Part shown: piece after piece, positions 27,156-34,885 of the stretch
Layout: each line of letters begins with the position of its first letter
Numbering within the stretch: position 1 is the stretch's first letter
Source: Thalassotalea sp. ND16A
Lineage (GTDB): Bacteria; Pseudomonadota; Gammaproteobacteria; Enterobacterales; Alteromonadaceae
NCBI RefSeq assembly: GCF_000764205.1
Contig: NZ_JQDZ01000112.1
Coordinates: 248,001 to 312,000, forward strand
Length of the DNA: 64,000 bases
Direction of reading: 5' to 3'
Translations under genes and position numbers: made by a program
Notes under the pieces: generated by a model
Seen by the model: the letters and a program-made list of their open reading frames with translations, nothing else
What the model was told of the DNA's origin: nothing
Database searches by the model: none

Positions 27156-27566
27156 TTATTTCTTTGCGTAGGTATCAATGGCTCCAAATTTCAGCTTTAC
27201 TTTTACCTGCTTTTCTTTCTGGTCAATTTGAGCGTATTTCCACTTTTTCACTGCGTTAATAGCACTTTTCTCAAAAATTCCTTTGGGGTAAGCCTCTTCA
27301 GCAAAAACTTCTGATACTTTCCCATTTTTTTCTATAGTAAAGGAAAGTAAAACATACCCATTAGTTAAATCTGTTAACGCTTGTTTAGGATAGATAGGCT
27401 CAATTCTCATAATGGGTTGAAAATGAGTTGTTTGACCTGAAGCCGTTGCCTGAGCATAAGCGAAATGACTACTACCAACAAACAATATTGTGATAAAAAC
27501 TAACAAAAATTTTGATAGCAACTCTGTTTTTATGACCTTTTTTGTGATTTCTATTTTTTCATTCAT
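27156..27566 (-). CDS. TonB-family C-terminal domain protein
   Basis: 136 residues. A membrane anchor near the N-terminus (LLSKFLLVFITILFVGSSHFAYA) is followed almost at once by a TonB C-terminal domain: RIEPIYPKQALTDLTNGYVLLSFTIEKNGKVSEVFAEEAYPKGIFEKSAINAVKKWKY. The long Pro/Lys spacer of a true TonB is missing, so it cannot span the periplasm; it resembles the short TonB-box proteins that accompany BlaR1/M56 peptidase genes. Two TACA-N2-TGTA boxes, the binding motif of BlaI/MecI/CopY repressors, lie in its promoter region. No such repressor is in the window. Confidence 0.82.
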   Translation of the reverse strand: MNEKIEITKKVIKTELLSKFLLVFITILFVGSSHFAYAQATASGQTTHFQPIMRIEPIYPKQALTDLTNGYVLLSFTIEKNGKVSEVFAEEAYPKGIFEKSAINAVKKWKYAQIDQKEKQVKVKLKFGAIDTYAKK

Positions 27567-28083
27567 AAGCTTTCTCTCTTATATTTTGATAACTAATAAA
27601 GCTGCACTTTCAGATATTAACGCTGTTTGAATATCATTGCTGTGCCTGGATTCATTGCGAAAAAAACGTTACCTCTTCAGTATGTTTTTTATTTTAACTA
27701 TGGATTACAGTTGTAATCTATGGTTAATATTACACTTGTAATCCTTTTGTGCAATAGAAAATTTGCAGATAGTGAAAATGATCTATTACAGTGAGTTTTT
27801 TCTTGAAACAAGCTTGGTTTTAATTCAGAGAATGGTTTAAATAACAAAATAAATAAGCTCTGACATAGCTATCTGCGGATAGCTGACTGCTACCATGACC
27901 GGTTTGATTCGATTATTAACCAGCGGTTCCTCGATAATCGTGAATGACCACACTATAATAAGGATGTTGCAATCAACCAAGGCGATAAATAAGCTTAGAC
28001 CGATCACCTTTTATTAACGGGTTGGGTGTTGATAAAAGGCATCCGGCAAGTACCTATCTTTATAGGGAGTAGGAGGAGTAACC
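27567..28083. other. gene-free region upstream of tonB-like gene and DUF4242
   Basis: 517 bp. Besides the two operator boxes it contains no ORF above noise. The right part (27880-28080) is less AT-rich and leads to a good ribosome site (AGTAGGAGGAGT) before DUF4242. Confidence 0.5.
27703..27743. promoter_or_regulatory. paired TACA-N2-TGTA operator boxes
   Basis: GATTACAGTTGTAATC (27703-27718, fully palindromic) and ATTACACTTGTAATCC (27729-27744), centred 25 bp apart. Both contain TACANNTGTA, the known operator core of BlaI/MecI/CopY-type repressors. They lie upstream of the minus-strand tonB-like gene and within a 517-bp gene-free region. Confidence 0.65.
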
Positions 28084-28323
28084 ATGCCAAAGTTCATCGA
28101 TAGCCACCCCATGGAACCATTTTCAGCGGACCAATTGAAAAGTTTGCAGGATGCACCGCCGGACGAGTTCGGGGTAACGCACCACGACATACTGTTCAGT
28201 GAAAAGGACAATAAGATATATTGTGTGTTGGACGCTCCGAATAAAGAAGCGATTGAAAAGCATCATGCAAAAGCTGGTATTACCTGTGACTGTATCCACG
28301 AAGTGACGTCGACCCGAGGCTGA
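28084..28323 (+). CDS. DUF4242 (possible nickel-binding) protein
   Basis: 79 residues of the DUF4242 family: a ferredoxin-like fold with HHDILFSEKDNKIYCVLDAPNKEAIEKHHAKAG and a C-terminal CDCIHEVTS. Family members such as Streptomyces SCO4226 bind nickel, and the His pair in THHD and the KHHAK motif are candidates for ligands here. Small soluble protein, strong ribosome binding site GGAGGAG 5 bases before ATG. Stands alone before the MAPEG gene. Confidence 0.75.
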   Translation: MPKFIDSHPMEPFSADQLKSLQDAPPDEFGVTHHDILFSEKDNKIYCVLDAPNKEAIEKHHAKAGITCDCIHEVTSTRG

Positions 28324-28513
28324 CGGATAGCCTTTGGCACTTTAAAAAAATCAGAATTTGAGGCTCAATGCAGCAACAATCCACAAGTGCATTATGTCGT
28401 TCATCATTCACTGGGACAAATTCTCAGCGGCGGGCGCTTACGCGCTGTGGCTGCATTGTATTTGCCCTAACAGCATTGAGTAAAGCAGAATAATAACTAG
28501 GGAGAGGGATTAA

Positions 28514-28906
28514 ATGACAATACCTTTATGGAGCGTCCTTTTTATAATTTTGATGCCTTTTGTGCTCGCCTTGGTAAGTGACTACATAAGATTTAAAGAG
28601 TTTGGCGTATTCGATAACGAACAACCAAGAGAGCAAGTTGCAAAATTAACCGGTGTTGGTGCCAGAACATGGGCAGCTCAACAGAATTCTTGGGAGGCGT
28701 TAATGATGTTTGCACCAGCTGTTCTAATCGCACACGTTGTTGGCGCCGACCCCATTCAATCGACTTATGCTGCCGTTGTTTTCTGCATAGCAAGAGTTAC
28801 CCATTCAATCTGTTATATTTTTAATTTATCTACGATTCGCTCATTAAGTTATTTCGTCGCACTCGGTTGTTGTTTATGGTTATTTTTGTTGTCATCAAAG
28901 GTGTGA
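28514..28906 (+). CDS. MAPEG-family membrane protein
   Basis: 130 residues with four hydrophobic segments and the MAPEG signature of an Arg/Asn/Glu-containing helix 2 (GARTWAAQQNSWEALMMFAPAVLIAHV), followed by RVTHSICYIFNLSTIRSLSYFVALGC. Eukaryotic relatives are microsomal glutathione transferases; most bacterial members are uncharacterised. Good ribosome binding site GGGAGAGG upstream. The 190 bp between DUF4242 and this gene hold no feature. Confidence 0.85.
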   Translation: MTIPLWSVLFIILMPFVLALVSDYIRFKEFGVFDNEQPREQVAKLTGVGARTWAAQQNSWEALMMFAPAVLIAHVVGADPIQSTYAAVVFCIARVTHSICYIFNLSTIRSLSYFVALGCCLWLFLLSSKV

Positions 28907-28969
28907 GATAACATTGCTGCACCGTGGCTTGCTGCAGATATACTTTACTTTCCCGTATAGTTGTAAGCT

Positions 28970-29640
28970 TTACTCACTCTCCTGGAGTTTTTTTAGTCGA
29001 TAAGATAGCGCTGGTCGAGTAAGGCCCAGTTTTCTCGCGGCTTTCGAAACATTACCATTGGATTGAACCATCGCGGTCTCGATTAACTGCTTTTCTAGTG
29101 CCTCTAGGCTGAATTCATCGCCAAGCATTTCGTCCACTGCATAGGCGTCATTTATTTCATTAGGCTGTGATTTTTCAGCAAGTTGCCCTTGGCTATCGAT
29201 AACATTCAGTGGGTGGCTCGGTTCTGACAGCGATGGGAATAAACTCGGCAAGCTAATCGTTTGATTATTATCGTTCAGGATCACGCCCCGTTCGATCATA
29301 TTTTCGAGTTCTCTAATATTGCCAGGCCACTTGTATTGCATAAGTGCTTGCATCGCTTTATCGCTGATCCCTGAATTATTTTTGCCATACATGGCACTAT
29401 ATTTTTTCAGGAAGTGTTCGCAAAGTAATGGAATATCTTCGGTCCGCTCTCTTAAAGGAGGAACGTAGATAGGGTAAACATTCAAGCGATAAAATAAATC
29501 TGCGCGAAAGCGACCTTCTTTAACCGCTGCCTCTAAGTCTTCATTCGCCGCGGCAACAACCCGTACGTCAATTTTACGGGTGCGGGTATCGCCGATTCGC
29601 TCTAACTCACTTTCTTGCCGTACTCTTAATAGTGATGCAG
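28970..29640 (-). pseudogene. sigma-54 activator, 5'-truncated
   Basis: The minus-strand frame encodes the second half of an NtrC-type AAA+ domain. From about 29640 downward it reads ASLLRVRQESELERIGDTRTRKIDVRVVAAANEDLEAAV, then FRADLFYRLNVYPIYVPPLRERTEDIPLLCEHF (R-finger region) and WPGNIRELENMIERG, ending with a Fis-type helix-turn-helix NVSKAARKLGLTRPALSYRLKKLQ. Walker A, the GAFTGA loop and any sensor domain are missing, because at 29640 the DNA switches to a LysR gene on the other strand. An internal ATG at 29485 leaves only the last 171 residues. Not a working enhancer-binding protein. Confidence 0.87.
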
Positions 29641-30422
29641 TTGGAAAAAGATGTAGGCTATCGTTTAATGCTGCGTAACGCCAGAAAGATGATTTTGACC
29701 GAAGCGGGTCAAAAGCTTTTTAACCGGTGCCAACCTTTATTTAGTGAACTAGAGCATACCACAATAGAGTTAATGATGAGTTGGCGGAACCTTCTGGTTC
29801 ACTCAAGGTGACAGCTCCGGTAAGTTTGACTAATGAGTTACTGGCCGAATGGTTCTTTCAATTTATGGAATGCTTTCCCAGAATTCAACGGGATCTGATG
29901 GTGGTCAATCGAAATATAGATCTGGTTGAAGAAGGTGTTGATATTGCGTTTCGCATTGGCGACATACGCCTACAAAATTGGATTTCAAGACCGGTAATGG
30001 AGTCTACTTTCAGTTTATGTGCCAGCTCAGACTATCTGCAACGACGGGGAGAACCTCAGCACCCTGAGGAGCTATATCAACATACTCTGATTGTTCCTAA
30101 GCGCACACAAATCTGGCATTTAGAAGGCCCGGATGGCGAGGAAGTGCATATAGATTGTGTCGCTCGCCTTAAAGTCGATGAATTAAAGCTTGCCGCCCGA
30201 GCCGCAGAGGTCGGGTTGGGTATTGTTAACCTCCCCGATTATGTTGTCGCAGAGGCGCTTGCACAAGGACGCCTTAAGCGGTTGCTACCTAACTGGAAGT
30301 CTCGTTCCAGGAAGATACATATGCTATATCAGGAGCGAAAATATATTCCAGGTAAGGTACGTTTGTTTATCGAATTCATTCTGGCTCGATTTCAAGCTAT
30401 GGAAGCTTTAAAAAACCAATAA
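29637..30422 (+). pseudogene. LysR-family regulator, truncated and frameshifted
   Basis: Begins inside the helix-turn-helix domain (QLEKDVGYRLMLRNARKMILTEAGQKLFNRCQPLFSELEHTTIEL), lacking the start codon and recognition helix. A frame change occurs near 29776, where TTAATGATGAGTTGG should presumably read through as N-D-E-L-A. The effector-binding domain is then open from 29781 to the stop (EPSGSLKVTAPVSLTNELLAEWFFQFMECFPRIQRDL). Family resemblance is to LysR regulators of the GcvA/DmlR-like group. The left edge coincides with the cut end of the sigma-54 activator. Confidence 0.87.
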
Positions 30423-30510
30423 CGGTTTGCGGGCGAAATGTGCCAGAGAAACGTTAGTCACCCTATTGAATTACTTGCCCTCATTTTAATTAAAAATATA
30501 AATTAGTTTT

Positions 30511-30638
30511 TATTTCTAAAAAACAAATACAGATTATTGCGTTAACATTTTTTCCACGTTAGATTAACAACTTAAATGAAAAACAGGTTTATTCTACTAT
30601 CGGAATGTAGGAATGATCCTCTTAACTAAGCGGTTATG
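30511..30638 (+). repeat. attC-bearing dispersed repeat, copy C
   Basis: 128 bp, third full copy of the repeat seen at 16017 and 19202. The right part (30562-30639) is the best attC-like of the set: left core GATTAACAACTTAAATG, right end CTTAACTAAGCGGTTATGC, complementary as TAAC-N2-CTTA against TAAG-N2-GTTA. The left arm ends in CCACGTTAGATTAAC, putting a GTTRRRY motif directly against the TAAC core. The VOC gene starts 22 bases later. Confidence 0.75.
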
Positions 30639-30657
30639 CAGCAGACGGACTTAATCT

Positions 30658-31026
30658 ATGATCTCTCACACAACCTTGGGCACTAATAACCTGGTTAAGG
30701 CTGAATCTTTCTATTTTGAAATATTGGGTGCCATTGGTGGCAGACAAATTTTTAAATCAGATAAAGTGATTTTTTGGGAATTTGCCGGCGGCGGCTCAAA
30801 ATTGGCTCTCACGGTGCCATTTGATGGTGAACCAGCAACTCATGGCAATGGCACCATGGTTGCGTTTAATCTCACTAGCAGTAATAAAGTAGATGAAGTG
30901 TTTTTGATGGCTATTGAGGCGGGTGCTACTAGCGCAGGAGAACCCGGGGAAAGAAATGAAGGAGCTTACTACGGCGCATACTTTAGAGATCTAGATGGAA
31001 ATAAAATAGCCATTTTTCATAGATAA
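30658..31026 (+). CDS. VOC (glyoxalase-fold) protein, cassette-borne
   Basis: 122 residues of the vicinal oxygen chelate fold: MISHTTLGTNNLVKAESFYFEILGAIGGRQIF with the His4 metal ligand, and a C-terminal YYGAYFRDLDGNKIAIFHR with the expected Asp-Gly-Asn turn. The family covers glyoxalases, dioxygenases and antibiotic-binding proteins; the substrate cannot be predicted. It lies between repeat copy C and the attC-like site at 31064-31139, a complete one-gene cassette arrangement. Confidence 0.85.
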   Translation: MISHTTLGTNNLVKAESFYFEILGAIGGRQIFKSDKVIFWEFAGGGSKLALTVPFDGEPATHGNGTMVAFNLTSSNKVDEVFLMAIEAGATSAGEPGERNEGAYYGAYFRDLDGNKIAIFHR

Positions 31027-31063
31027 CTTATCTAAAATGCACAACATGGTTTTAAAGTCGTAC

Positions 31064-31139
31064 TCATAACCGTTGGCTGGATCCCACTTCGACTGACAGT
31101 ATAGCCAACAATTATTCGCCGCTTAAAATGGCGCTACCT
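31064..31139 (+). repeat. attC-like site
   Basis: Left core TCATAACCGTTGGCTGG and, 20-odd bases on, AGCCAAC, then ATTATTCGCCGCTTAAAATG and GCGCTACC on the right. GTTGGCT/AGCCAAC is a perfect 7-bp inner arm. The right half strongly resembles the CAACAATTATTCGCC type of environmental attC. Confidence 0.75.
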
Positions 31140-31162
31140 CAACTTTTATAACAGACACCAAA

Positions 31163-31750
31163 ATGAAATTATATTTACTCTTATTGCTGCTTCTTTGCAT
31201 TAGTCCATTATCCAAGTCAAAAGAGATAGCGATTACTTTTGATGACTCTCCGCGAAAGGCCGAAGGTTATTTCAATGGCCCTAATCGAGCCAAAAAATTA
31301 ATCGAGGAATTAAAAAATCATCAGGTTCAACAGGTCGCATTCTTTTCTAATAGTAAGAGACTCGATGCTGAAGGCATACAAAGACTGAAAGCTTATAACC
31401 AAGCGGGTCATATCATCGCTAATCATACTCACAATCATCCAGATTTTAATAAAATTAGTTTGGAGCAATATGTCCAAAGCTTCTTGCTGGCAGATGCCAA
31501 GCTCAGTCAATTTAAGGGCTGGAAAATAATTTCTCCCGAAGAGGCTTATACCGATGCGATAGCCCAGTATCAACCACAACAAATTTTCCCTTATAACCCG
31601 GGACGAATTGGTGAAATTGCTCGAGATAAAGGGCAAAAAAAAGGACTTTGGCACAAAACTCTGGATGAAAAATATCTCGATAAACGATTTACTGAAGAAG
31701 TACTAAATCCTGATTCAGCAAACTTAAACATTTCAACCAACACTAATTAG
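31163..31750 (+). pseudogene. polysaccharide deacetylase-like gene with internal deletion
   Basis: 195 residues: signal peptide (LYLLLLLLLCISPLSKSKE), NodB-type motif 1 EIAITFDDSP with its metal Asp, and motif 2 HTHNHPD with His ligands. Then the chain jumps from ADAKLSQF directly to GWKIISPEEAYTDAIA, which in the family belongs near the C-terminus. The middle with the catalytic RFPYL-type motif (about 100 residues by my recollection of relatives) is missing, in frame. The last codons (STNTN) run into the right half of an attC-like site. It is probably not an active deacetylase. Confidence 0.7.
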
Positions 31751-31770
31751 CCGCTTCAGCTGGCATTAGG
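31736..31770 (+). repeat. attC-like right half
   Basis: AACCAACACTAATTAGCCGC followed by TTCAGCTGGCATTAGGG matches the right half of the sites at 31064 and 34205 (CAAC-N-ATTATTC-CGCTT...GGC-TTA). The left half is absent, replaced by the end of the deacetylase ORF. Confidence 0.6.
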
Positions 31771-31783
31771 GATCATAATACAT

Positions 31784-32203
31784 ATGACGATAATTTATAG
31801 TTTTTCAGATAATCATCTTAAACAGCTTCATCAAATGTACCAAGACGTGGGATGGGGGCAAGACCGTTCAATTGAAGACATTATCGATTGCGTACAAGGC
31901 TCGCAAATTTGTATTGGTATCCTGGACAAAGATAACAACCTGATTGGCTTTACTCGTATCATTAGTGATTTTATCTACAAGGCCTTTATTTTTGATGTAA
32001 TGGTAAATGCTGAGCAACGAGGAAATGGCTTAGGGCAAAAGCTTATCAGCATAGTTCAGAATCATCAGGCGTTGAAAAAGGTAAAACACTTTGAGTTATA
32101 TTGTTTACCCGAAATGGAAGCGTTTTATGCAAGTGCTGGTTTCTCAACAGATGTAGGTGGTATTAAATTAATGCGCTGTACTAATGTGATACAAGCCGGA
32201 TAA
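31784..32203 (+). CDS. GNAT-family N-acetyltransferase, cassette-borne
   Basis: 139 residues. Acetyl-CoA binding motif A is AFIFDVMVNAEQRGNGLGQKLISIV (about 66-90), with the RGNGLG pyrophosphate loop. Motif B is FELYCLPEMEAFYASAGFST. GNATs with this pattern acetylate small amines or proteins; the substrate is unknown. It lies between attC-like sites at 31736 and 32197, as a cassette would. Start ATG after a modest ribosome site. Confidence 0.88.
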   Translation: MTIIYSFSDNHLKQLHQMYQDVGWGQDRSIEDIIDCVQGSQICIGILDKDNNLIGFTRIISDFIYKAFIFDVMVNAEQRGNGLGQKLISIVQNHQALKKVKHFELYCLPEMEAFYASAGFSTDVGGIKLMRCTNVIQAG

Positions 32204-32276
32204 GGATGTACCCCTAAACGCTTGCTGTGTTCATGCCTGGCAAACTTTGATTTAGCCGCATAATCTGGCGTTACCA
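32197..32276 (+). repeat. attC-like site
   Basis: CCGGATAAGGATG (overlapping the GNAT stop) on the left; TTAGCCGCATAATCTGGCGTTACC on the right, with GGCGTTACC as right core. The two ends are partly complementary. The inner arms are weaker than in neighbouring sites. The next 200 bases before the SGNH gene show nothing recognisable. Confidence 0.55.
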
Positions 32277-32486
32277 GCGTAAGGTACTTATGAGCATTTC
32301 GTCAGCTATGGTAAGTTGCAATAGCAATGAGGGATGAGGCACCGTCGGTGAAAGCTAGAATTCGCAATATTTTGAACGTCGGCTTTTACAAGAAAATAAG
32401 GTGAGATCCTGAATCTTTGGTTGAGGTTAATGCTATAACCGCTCTAAACTATGCCATTACCGCAATATCTTAAGGAAAACCATTAG

Positions 32487-33113
32487 ATGCGAAATATATT
32501 ATGTTTCGGAGATTCCAATACCTGGGGTTACATACCGGGCTCTGGTTATCGGTATGATCAAGCAACCAGGTGGACCGCGATGACTCAGTCATTGTTAGGC
32601 AATGAATTTTGCTTACATGAAGCAGGCCTTAATGGCCGCACCACGATGCGCGATGAACCGGATAGAGCCTTTCGCAATGGTTCTAAAATGCTAAAGCTCT
32701 ATTTGGAAAGTTGCCGGCCACTGGATATGGTGATCATCATGTTGGGCACCAACGATCTCAAAGCAAGTTTTGCCCAGTCAGTTGACGATATTCGTGACGG
32801 TGCCAAGGCGCTCTGTGAACAAGTCGTGGAATTTGATTACGCGCCATATGATAATCCCGAAGTAATGTTGGTTGCCCCCGCGCCGTTAGTGGCATCTGCA
32901 GAGCTGGGCGAAGAATTTTCTCAGATGATCGCGTACTCTAGGCGCATAGCATCGGCTTATTATGAGCTGAGTAAAGAGCTGAATGTTCATTTTCTTGATG
33001 CCGGGCGAGTCGTCAAACCATCCATTATCGACGGCGTTCATTGGGACCGCGATGGTCATCATAACTTTGCCCAACACCTGGCCGCGGTGCTTCAGCAGTT
33101 GAGCGATAATTAA
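32487..33113 (+). CDS. SGNH/GDSL hydrolase, cassette-borne
   Basis: 208 residues, no signal peptide, so cytosolic. Block I is CFGDSNTWGY (nucleophile Ser), block II GLNGRTT (Gly), block III LGTNDLK (Asn), block V DGVHWDRDGHH (catalytic Asp/His). This is the arylesterase/acyl hydrolase-like SGNH group. AAGGAAAA precedes the ATG by 9 bases. The gene lies in the cassette-like row; the downstream spacer contains a degenerate repeat copy rather than a clean attC. Confidence 0.92.
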   Translation: MRNILCFGDSNTWGYIPGSGYRYDQATRWTAMTQSLLGNEFCLHEAGLNGRTTMRDEPDRAFRNGSKMLKLYLESCRPLDMVIIMLGTNDLKASFAQSVDDIRDGAKALCEQVVEFDYAPYDNPEVMLVAPAPLVASAELGEEFSQMIAYSRRIASAYYELSKELNVHFLDAGRVVKPSIIDGVHWDRDGHHNFAQHLAAVLQQLSDN

Positions 33114-33201
33114 TCACAAGCAACTCGAGTGCACTGAAGTTTGAGGTTGGTTTATTGGGTATTTATTGATGCCATGAGATCAAAAAAGGCGGCATTTAAT
33201 T

Positions 33202-33278
33202 ATAAAAATAGTATCTAGAACATTGCTTTAACGCTTTTTCCAAGTTAGATTGAATGGTTAAATTAACGGTTAGCAACT
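33202..33278 (+). repeat. partial copy D of attC-bearing repeat
   Basis: ACATTGCTTTAACG, TTTTTCCAAGTTAGATTG and AAATTAACGGTTAGC match the left arm and far right end of copies A-C. About 60 bases of the attC interior are missing. It indicates loss by deletion between the cores. Confidence 0.55.
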
Positions 33279-33337
33279 TCATCAGCCGGGGCAGGCAAGC
33301 CTAGTGCCAGTTTTTCCAAAAACGATAAGGATATTTT

Positions 33338-33598
33338 ATGTTTAAACGCTTTTCTGTTTCGATAATTTTTAGTGCTTTTTTGGTTGGTTGTGCCAGTCAA
33401 CCGGTAACTAAAGCTGTTAATGACAATTCACCAGCAAACACAGAACAACAACCACTGCAAACGGCGACTAACTCAAACCTAAATTCGGAAACGATTTCAA
33501 TTATTGGCGGTGGCGTAGCCGCAATTTTGGTGAACCCTTTAGCGGGTGTTGTGGTTGGTATTGGCGCGTATACTATTTTAGAAAGCGATGAATTTTAA
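33338..33598 (+). CDS. small lipoprotein, cassette-borne
   Basis: 86 residues. Signal peptide with lipobox LVGCAS (lipidated Cys18). A Ser/Asn/Gln-rich spacer (TKAVNDNSPANTEQQPLQTATNSN) follows, then a glycine-rich hydrophobic segment GGGVAAILVNPLAGVVVGIGAY. It resembles the 108-residue lipoprotein at 18828 in layout, though not in sequence. The stop codon lies in the left core of the next attC-like site (ATTTTAACC). Function unknown. Confidence 0.75.
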   Translation: MFKRFSVSIIFSAFLVGCASQPVTKAVNDNSPANTEQQPLQTATNSNLNSETISIIGGGVAAILVNPLAGVVVGIGAYTILESDEF

Positions 33599-33683
33599 CC
33601 GTTGGCTGGGTTTTGTTTCGCCTCACATTTAAGCCAACTGTTTATCGGCCAGTGTTTATTCGTTCATAGGGGGCGTTAACGGT
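33592..33683 (+). repeat. attC-like site
   Basis: TTTTAACCGTTGGCTGGG on the left (same core as 31064), AAGCCAACTGTTTATCGGCC inside, GGGGGCGTTAACGG on the right. GTTGGCT/AGCCAAC inner arm is perfect. The stop of the preceding gene is inside the left core, as is normal for compact cassettes. Confidence 0.75.
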
Positions 33684-33695
33684 GCAGGAGGTTTG

Positions 33696-34187
33696 GTGAA
33701 GTATTTTGCCTATGGCTCAAATATGTCTGTTGTTAGGCTCAAAGAAAGAGCCCCAAGTGTGGACAAAATTGGTGTTTTTATGCTGAAAGGGCATCAATTG
33801 CGTTTTCATAAGGTGGGTAAAGATGGCTCTGGCAAGTGTGACGCTTATCAAACCACGAACAAAGACGATAAGCTCTTTGGTGCTCTTTTTGAAATTACTG
33901 AGGCTGACAAGAAAGTGTTGGATAGAGTTGAAGGTTTAGGAGATGGTTACGAAGAAAAAGTCGTCACGGTAAAAAATGATTCGGGTGATGTGTTTGCCGC
34001 GTTAATGTATTACGCAACTTGTACTGATCCATCCTTAAAGCCTTTTTCCTGGTATCTCAATCACGTGGTTGTCGGGGCAAAAGAAACCAATGTGCCTGCT
34101 CAATACCTTGAGTTAATTCAATCTACACAGAGCGTGGATGATCCCGACCCCAATCGAGATGCTAAGCAACGTGCCATGTATAGGTAA
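33696..34187 (+). CDS. gamma-glutamylcyclotransferase-like protein
   Basis: 163 residues from the GTG at 33696, chosen because AGGAGG (33686-33691) is properly spaced; a TTG at 33693 is one codon longer. The GGCT/AIG2 fold is shown by KYFAYGSNMSV (substrate-binding YGSN loop) and VLDRVEGLGDGYEEKVV with the expected catalytic Glu in a VEG-type motif. It may cleave gamma-glutamyl peptides to 5-oxoproline; the true substrate is unknown. Framed by attC-like sites at 33592 and 34205. Confidence 0.86.
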   Translation: MKYFAYGSNMSVVRLKERAPSVDKIGVFMLKGHQLRFHKVGKDGSGKCDAYQTTNKDDKLFGALFEITEADKKVLDRVEGLGDGYEEKVVTVKNDSGDVFAALMYYATCTDPSLKPFSWYLNHVVVGAKETNVPAQYLELIQSTQSVDDPDPNRDAKQRAMYR

Positions 34188-34204
34188 CAAAGCCTGCAAT
34201 TGAA

Positions 34205-34278
34205 ATCGTAACAAGTCGGCCAGTATCGCGACGCAATTTAAGCAACTATTATTCACCGCTTCTGGCCGGCATCAACAT
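34205..34278 (+). repeat. attC-like site
   Basis: ATCGTAACAAGTCGGCCAG on the left, AAGCAACTATTATTCACCGC inside right, CTTCTGGCCGGCATC at the right end. CGGCCAG/CTGGCCG is a perfect 7-bp arm flanking the core. Confidence 0.72.
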
Positions 34279-34308
34279 TTAAAATTATAAATAAAGTAAG
34301 GATTACTT

Positions 34309-34776
34309 TTGAAAACATTCACAAAAATTTATCTTTTTTCTATGGTACTCGCCATATCATTTCAAGCCACAGCAAAAGAAAGTTTTACTTTCGGTGCTGG
34401 TCTTGGCACTTTCTATAGCGGCTTGGGGGTGAACGTCGGAGTTCAATCGGAAACGGAGTTAAAATACCTCTCTTTTGGTTGCGTCAGCTATTCTTCTTTA
34501 GCAGGGGAAACATGCGGTGCTGGTATGGGCTGGGTAAAAACCGACCTGTTCAACTCAACCAATACCAAGCATGGTACCAGCATATACCTGGGTATTGTTG
34601 CTAGCGAGGACAATCACTTTGACGATGATGCTGTTTACGGTGTGGGCTTGGGCTACCATTATTTTTTTAATGGTATCAGTCACTCTGGAACTAACCTCGG
34701 TTTTACCATTACGGCCGGTAATGATGATGACGGTTTAGATATCGGTGGCATAATACAGCTCGGTTATCAATTTTAA
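34309..34776 (+). CDS. small secreted beta-rich protein, cassette-borne
   Basis: 155 residues, TTG start with TAAGGA 8 bases upstream. Signal peptide (IYLFSMVLAISFQATAKE) followed by alternating glycine/aromatic strands (FTFGAGLGTFYSGLGVNVGVQSE, YGVGLGYHYFF, GGIIQLGYQF). The C-terminal phenylalanine and strand pattern look like a small outer-membrane beta barrel, an inference. No family recognised. Starts 30 bases after an attC-like site. Confidence 0.65.
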   Translation: MKTFTKIYLFSMVLAISFQATAKESFTFGAGLGTFYSGLGVNVGVQSETELKYLSFGCVSYSSLAGETCGAGMGWVKTDLFNSTNTKHGTSIYLGIVASEDNHFDDDAVYGVGLGYHYFFNGISHSGTNLGFTITAGNDDDGLDIGGIIQLGYQF

Positions 34777-34801
34777 ACATAACCATTTCCTAAACCAGGA
34801 C

Positions 34802-34845
34802 AATGTAACTGGCCGCTTCTCGTCTAATCAGTTACATTTTTCCCA
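34802..34845 (+). terminator. hairpin AATGTAACTG/CAGTTACATT
   Basis: AATGTAACTG pairs with CAGTTACATT around a 17-base loop, followed by TTTCCC. Related in sequence to the hairpins after 19574 and 27069. It could also be a remodelled attC, since CCGCTTCTCG lies in the loop. Confidence 0.5.
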
Positions 34846-34885
34846 TTATAACAGCGTTCGTCCTACCCCTAAGGAATGACATTCT

